From JAVKBW01 sp964352715 (GTDB lineage Bacteria; Pseudomonadota; Alphaproteobacteria; UBA8366; Aestuariispiraceae), in the NCBI GenBank assembly GCA_964352715.1, contig CAYGSU010000106.1, forward strand, positions 1 to 9,204: a stretch of DNA of 9,204 nt, read 5' to 3'. The notes beneath the pieces are model-generated. The model saw nothing but the letters and a program-made list of their open reading frames with translations, ran no database searches and was not told where the DNA came from. Shown piece after piece: positions 5,208-9,204 of the stretch (its first letter is position 1; each line of letters starts with the position of its first letter). The translations under genes were made by a program, and so were the position numbers.

Positions 5208-7270
5208 ATGCGCCCGGAACGGACACGAACGAAGATCTTTACCCGCCGGGCGGCGCTGCTGACCGGCGCAAAAATGGCGGTGTTCGGCGGCCTTGTCGGG
5301 CGGATGTACTACCTGCAGGTGGTCGAGGCGGAACGCTATCTGATGCTGGCCGAGGAAAACCGTATCAACTTCCGGCTCATTCCGCCGCCACGCGGCTTCA
5401 TTGTTGACCGCAACGGCGATTATCTGGCCATCAACATTCAGAATTATCAGGCTGTTCTGGTGCCCGAACAGGCGGAAGACGTGGTTGCGGTTCTGACCAA
5501 GCTGGCGCGGGTTGTCCAGCTTGAAGAACACGATGTGAAACGGGTCTTGAAGGAAGTCAGCCGCCGGCGCGGTTTCGTGCCGATCACGGTGCGAGAAAAC
5601 CTGACATGGGAAGAAGTCAGCCGGGTCGGTGTGAATGCGCCAGCGTTGCCGGGCGTCAGTATCGAGGTCGGTCAGACCCGCCACTATCCCTACGGCCGGA
5701 ACATGGCGCATGTCGTCGGCTATGTCGGTTCTGTTTCTGAGAAGGAACTGACCGGCGACCCACTGCTGGAATTGCCTGGCTTCAAGATCGGGAAGAACGG
5801 AATCGAAAAGCGCTTCGACATCGCCTTGCGGGGGCGTTCCGGCACCAGCCAGGTGGAAGTCAATGCGCTCGGCCGGGTGATCAAGGAAATCAAACGCATT
5901 GAAGGGCAGCCCGGAAAGGATATCCGCCTGACCCTCGATATGCGGCTACAGGATGTGATTGGCGAGCGGATCAAGGACGAAAATGCCGCAGCCGTTGTCG
6001 TGATGGATGCCCATTCCGGCGCCGTGCTCGGTATCGCCTCTACACCGTCTTACGACCCGAACGCCTTCAGCGAAGGGATCAGCAACGAGGACTGGCAGAA
6101 GCTGGTGAACAACTCTCGGGGGCCGCTGACAAACAAGGCGATCGGGGGCCAGTATTCGCCCGGATCGACCTTCAAGGTCGCTGTCGCTCTGGCCGCGCTG
6201 GAACACGGCCTGACGGAAGACCATACCGTTTACTGCCCCGGCCACATGCAGCTCGGCAACCGGCGTTTTCACTGCTGGAAGAAATACGGCCACGGCACGA
6301 TGAACCTGACCGACGCCCTTCGCGAATCCTGCGATGTCTGGTTCTACGATGTGGCCCGCAAGATCGGCGTCGACAAGATAGCGGAAATGTCCAATCGGTT
6401 GGGTCTCGGCGAAAAGCACGATATCGGCCTTATCGGCACCAAATCGGGCCTGATTCCGACCAAAAAATGGAAGAAGGACACACGGGGCGAATCCTGGCAC
6501 CTCGGTGAAACACTGGTTGTCGGAATCGGCCAGGGCTATGTGCTGACCACGCCGCTACAGCTTGCAATCATGACCGCACGGGTCGTCAATGGCGGCAAGG
6601 CTGTGAAGCCGCATCTGTCGGTAAATGAATTCGATGGCGACAAGATGCACGAGCGCGATCTCGATTCATTTCCCAGCATGGGAATACCGCAGCAGCATCT
6701 CGATATCGTCATGCAGGCGATGGATGAAGTCGTCAATCATCCGCGCGGTACCGCCGGCCGTGCCAAGATCAAAGAAGAGAATATGCAGATGGGCGGCAAG
6801 ACCGGCACCAGCCAGGTTCGCCGCATTTCCAAAGCCGAACGGGATACCGGTATCCGCAAGGGCGAGGATATCGAATGGCGGTTGCGGGACCATGCCCTAT
6901 TCGTGGGGTATGCGCCGGTCCACAAGCCGCGGTTTGTGACGGCAGTTGTTGTTGAACATGGTGGCAGTGGGTCTGCTGCGGCGGCGCCGATTGCCAGGGA
7001 TGTGCTGCTGGAAGTGCAGAACCTGTTCGCCACCGAATCAGCGGCGGCGGAANNNNNNNNNNNNNNNNNNNNNNNNNNNNNNNNNNNNNNNNNNNNNNNN
7101 NNNNNNNNNNNNNNNNNNNNNNNNNNNNNNNNNNNNNNNNNNNNNNNNNNNNGGATGTGCTGCTGGAAGTGCAGAACCTGTTCGCCACCGAATCAGCGGC
7201 GGCGGAAGCCGGTGCAGACGCACCGCTCGATCAGGCCCGCGTGCCTGAAGCGACCGGGGAGGCCGGATGA
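5208..7270 (+). CDS. mrdA: Penicillin-binding protein 2 (peptidoglycan transpeptidase), interrupted by an assembly gap
   Basis: PBP2 is the class B transpeptidase that crosslinks side-wall peptidoglycan made by RodA; its active domain is periplasmic. One N-terminal membrane anchor lies at about residues 15-37, then the pedestal/dimer domain, then the transpeptidase domain. Visible motifs are SxxK with Ser320 and Lys323 (STFK), SxD with Ser374 (SCD) and KTGT at Lys531. Cys343, Cys356, His362 and Cys375 probably bind zinc. I chose ATG 5208, 16 bases after the mreD stop, over an in-frame start at 5121 inside mreD. At 7053-7152 are 100 Ns flanked by the same 55 bases. Joining 7052 directly to 7208 restores the frame, adds 20 residues and ends at TGA 7268-7270, overlapping rodA. 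The restored protein has about 635 residues, normal for the family. Read literally across the Ns, the frame is wrong and the C-terminus is nonsense. Confidence 0.95.
6998..7052 (+). repeat. 55-base duplication, left copy (contig end)
   Basis: Identical over all 55 bases to 7153-7207 on the other side of the N-run. The copy ends exactly where the Ns begin. It encodes the DVLLEVQNLFATESAAAE segment of PBP2. Confidence 0.97.
7053..7152. other. Assembly gap of exactly 100 N
   Basis: A run of 100 Ns, the conventional placeholder for a gap of unknown size. The flanks overlap by 55 bases, so the true gap is very probably zero, or negative by 55. Confidence 0.99.
7153..7207 (+). repeat. 55-base duplication, right copy (contig start)
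   Basis: Exact repeat of 6998-7052 starting at the first base after the Ns. It is in the reading frame that continues through 7208-7270 to the PBP2 stop. Confidence 0.97.
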
Positions 7271-8421
7271 TGCGAGGGCATAACGCCGATCTCGGGCCAT
7301 CGGAAATTTCCTTCCAACGACGGTTGGTGCATATAAGCTGGTCGTTGCTGCTGCTGATAACGCTGGTGGCCTGCGTCGGGTTCGCCATGCTGTATTCCGC
7401 CGCCAACGGCGCATGGGATCCCTGGGCGTCACGGCAGGTTGTCCGGTTTGGAATTGGCATGGTTGTACTGTTCGCAGTGGCGATGATCGATATCCGGATC
7501 TGGTTGCGATACGCTTATGTGATTTATGCCGTCGGACTGATTTTGCTGATCGGTGTTGAGATAACCGGGTTTGTCGGCATGGGCGCGCAGCGCTGGATCG
7601 ACCTCGGCTTTTTTCAGTTGCAGCCGTCGGAGGTGATGAAGATTGCGCTTGTTCTGGCCCTGGCGCGGTATTTTCACAGCGTATCCCTGGAAGAAGTGGT
7701 CAGGCCCAGCCGGTTGCTGGTGCCGTTGTTACTGGTTCTGGCGCCGGTTCTGCTGGTTCTGAAGCAGCCCGATCTCGGCACGGCGGTGATGCTGCTGGTT
7801 GGCGGCGGTGTCCTGTTCTTTCTTGCCGGCGTCCGGCTGTGGAAGTTTCTGGCGGTCGGTTGCCTCGGTCTGGCGGCCCTGCCGATCGCCTGGAACATGC
7901 TGCACAGCTATCAGAAGCAACGCATTCTGACCTTCCTTGATCCGGAGCGGGACCCACTCGGCGCCGGTTACCACATCATCCAGTCGAAGATCGCCATGGG
8001 GTCTGGCGGGTTGGTGGGCAAGGGGTTCCTGAAAGGCACCCAGAGCCATCTGAATTTCCTGCCGGAAAAACAGACCGACTTTGTATTCACCATGCTGACG
8101 GAGGAGCTGGGCCTGATCGGCGGTGTCGTGCTGCTGGCGCTCTATGCATTGCTCATGTTGTACGGTCTGTTTATCGCCCTGCGGTCACGGAACCAGTTCG
8201 GCCGGCTGCTGGCGATGGGGGTTACGACAACATTCTCGCTGTACGTTTTCATTAACGTGGCGATGGTAATGGGCGTCATCCCTGTGGTGGGCGTGCCGCT
8301 GCCGCTGATTTCCTACGGCGGTACGGCGATGATGACGGTAATGATCGCATTCGGCCTGCTGATGAATGTCTATATTCACCGCGACATCAGAATCGGCCGC
8401 CGCTGGATTGAGCCGGGCTGA
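7267..8421 (+). CDS. rodA: SEDS peptidoglycan glycosyltransferase RodA
   Basis: RodA polymerises lipid II into glycan strands in the inner membrane as the partner of PBP2. The protein has 384 residues and about ten membrane segments. Family motifs include AQRWIDLG and QPSEVMK (about residues 108-125), KQPDLGTAVM, GYHIIQSKIAMGSGG, FLPEKQTDFVFTMLTEELG and the C-terminal GVPLPLISYGGTAM. Asp271 in KQTDF matches the catalytic aspartate of SEDS enzymes (Asp262 in E. coli RodA, from family knowledge). ATG 7267 overlaps the PBP2 stop as ATGA, indicating translational coupling. A second ATG at 7270 has slightly better spacing (7 versus 4 bases) from GGGGAGG (7256-7262), so the true start could be either. 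It is the last gene of the cluster; no clear terminator is visible in the 72 bases before the next remnant. Confidence 0.97.
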   Translation: MMRGHNADLGPSEISFQRRLVHISWSLLLLITLVACVGFAMLYSAANGAWDPWASRQVVRFGIGMVVLFAVAMIDIRIWLRYAYVIYAVGLILLIGVEITGFVGMGAQRWIDLGFFQLQPSEVMKIALVLALARYFHSVSLEEVVRPSRLLVPLLLVLAPVLLVLKQPDLGTAVMLLVGGGVLFFLAGVRLWKFLAVGCLGLAALPIAWNMLHSYQKQRILTFLDPERDPLGAGYHIIQSKIAMGSGGLVGKGFLKGTQSHLNFLPEKQTDFVFTMLTEELGLIGGVVLLALYALLMLYGLFIALRSRNQFGRLLAMGVTTTFSLYVFINVAMVMGVIPVVGVPLPLISYGGTAMMTVMIAFGLLMNVYIHRDIRIGRRWIEPG

Positions 8422-8493
8422 ACCGGCCGACCGGAAATATACCGACCAGCCGGACACCTCTTACAAGTTGATAGCTGATTTGCCCGGATAGCG

Positions 8494-8710
8494 TCAGGTA
8501 CGCGCTTGTGCTTCCTTGATCATGCTTCTTGCTATGGCGATCTGCTGGATCTGGCTTGTGCCTTCATACAGACGAAGCACCCGCACATCACGGTACATTC
8601 TCTCGATGCCGTATTCGCTGATGTAGCCTGCGCCGCCAAACATCTGTACGGCGCGGTCGGCGACACGCCCGACCATTTCGGTGCAGTACAGCTTGCAGCA
8701 GGAGGCGAGC
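8494..8710 (-). pseudogene. C-terminal remnant of an acyl-CoA dehydrogenase
   Basis: Read on the minus strand, about 70 codons end at a stop at 8496-8494. They match the last helices of FAD-dependent acyl-CoA dehydrogenases of fatty acid or branched-chain acyl-CoA oxidation: KLYCTEMVGRVADRAVQ, then FGGAGYISEYGIERMYRD, then LYEGTSQIQQIAIAR. The Glu of YEGTSQIQ is the position of the catalytic base in medium-chain-type enzymes. The first ATG in frame is 8676, but similarity clearly continues upstream to about 8710, so that is not a real start. About 300 or more N-terminal residues, including most of the FAD site, are missing. The frame stays open past 8710, but there it is the reverse complement of a conserved thiolase segment. 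The exact edge is uncertain by some 15 bases. Confidence 0.85.
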
Positions 8711-8970
8711 TTGGCGACCTCGGCCTTTGGAAGCTCAACCAGGCTTTCGCCGTGCAGGTTGTCTATTGCCGCGACAAGCTGGGCATTCCGAATGACCGGC
8801 TGAACGTCAATGGCGGGTCAATCTCCATCGGTCATCCGTTCGGCATGACGGGTGCGCGACTGGTTGGCCATGCGCTGATCGAAGGGCGGCGACGCGGCGT
8901 CAAATACGTTGTCGTCACCATGTGCATCGCCGGCGGGCAGGGGGCGGCCGCCCTGTTCGAGGTCTGCTAG
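8711..8970 (+). pseudogene. C-terminal remnant of a thiolase (acetyl-CoA acyltransferase)
   Basis: About 86 codons end at TAG 8968-8970 and match the C-terminal third of thiolases: DLGLWKLNQAFA, VYCRDKLGIP, NVNGGSISIGHPFGMTGAR with the catalytic His, and VVTMCIAGGQGAAALFEVC with the catalytic Cys. The nucleophilic Cys near residue 90 and the whole N-terminal domain are missing. The frame stays open leftward to a TTG at 8506, giving a 154-codon frame, but its first 65-70 codons are only the antisense of the acyl-CoA dehydrogenase remnant and have no thiolase character. An automatic annotation would call this one short thiolase; it is a fragment. Lys where most thiolases have Glu in LWELN, close to the junction, is slightly unusual. 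Confidence 0.87.
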
Positions 8971-9126
8971 AGCCGGCGGCGCTATTGACCGTCGCGGCGG
9001 TGTCTGATACATCCCGCGCCTTGCCACGAACCCCGGCAACACGGTGCTCGGCGCCGGATCGGGCGGGGTGAACGGCAGGACCGGCGGATTAAGTACGGCC
9101 GGATCGACGCAAACGATGCTTGGTGC

Positions 9127-9202
<76 letters not shown>

Positions 9203-9204
9203 AT

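Noticed and set aside
4663..5262. 199-codon frame on + overlapping mreD
   Set aside because: It is a shadow of mreD in another frame, with no membrane segments or recognisable domain.
5121..7283. 720-codon frame across the N-run as the PBP2 gene
   Set aside because: Its first 29 codons overlap mreD and lack PBP2 character. After the Ns it reads the duplicated segment in a wrong frame and runs past the true stop at 7268-7270.
8422..8493. Terminator after rodA
   Set aside because: Several CCGG-type repeats occur, but I found no compact stem followed by a T-run.
8818..9042. 74-codon minus-strand frame over the thiolase remnant
   Set aside because: It is mostly the antisense of conserved thiolase motifs.

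Overview
This window looks like a scaffold from an alphaproteobacterium with moderately high GC (Rhodospirillales-like by overall feel; the order is not proven). The evidence is a class I ketol-acid reductoisomerase and MreB of alphaproteobacterial type, a perfect CtrA-type box (TTAA-N7-TTAA) with several GANTC (CcrM-type) sites in front of mreB, and a complete mreB-mreC-mreD-mrdA-rodA cluster. The scaffold carries a 100-N gap flanked by an exact 55-base duplication, as expected of a short-read, probably metagenomic, assembly.

Layout. 1-62 holds the last codons of an unidentified gene on +. 88-849 on - is a DUF533/TerB-like envelope protein that converges on it. A 220-base divergent intergenic region leads to ilvC (1070-2089, +), which ends in a strong intrinsic terminator with a UUCG loop. 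The 474 bases between ilvC and mreB hold no gene but are rich in signals: the CtrA-type box over a candidate -35, two copies of a GTTGC-N4-GCAAC palindrome, five GANTC sites and a hairpin before the mreB start. The elongasome cluster follows: mreB (2564-3604), mreC (3723-4601), mreD (4670-5191), mrdA/PBP2 (5208-7270, interrupted by the gap) and rodA (7267-8421). Beyond rodA are two gene remnants that both lack their 5' ends and meet head to head near 8705-8716: the C-terminus of an acyl-CoA dehydrogenase (-) and the C-terminus of a thiolase (+). The window closes with an intact tRNA-Lys(CTT) at 9127-9202.

How the genes work together. MreB filaments at the inner membrane, through MreC and MreD, position the RodA glycosyltransferase and its partner transpeptidase PBP2 for side-wall peptidoglycan synthesis. 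Spacing tightens along the cluster (118, 68 and 16 bases, then a 4-base overlap). Hairpins in the first two gaps could reduce expression of the downstream genes relative to mreB. IlvC (branched-chain amino acid synthesis) is a separate transcription unit.

I found no clearly new biological system. The points most worth a second look are the double truncation at the acyl-CoA dehydrogenase/thiolase junction, the false gap that corrupts mrdA, the CtrA-type control region of mreB, a predicted Cys3-His zinc site in PBP2 and an acidic cofactor loop in IlvC.
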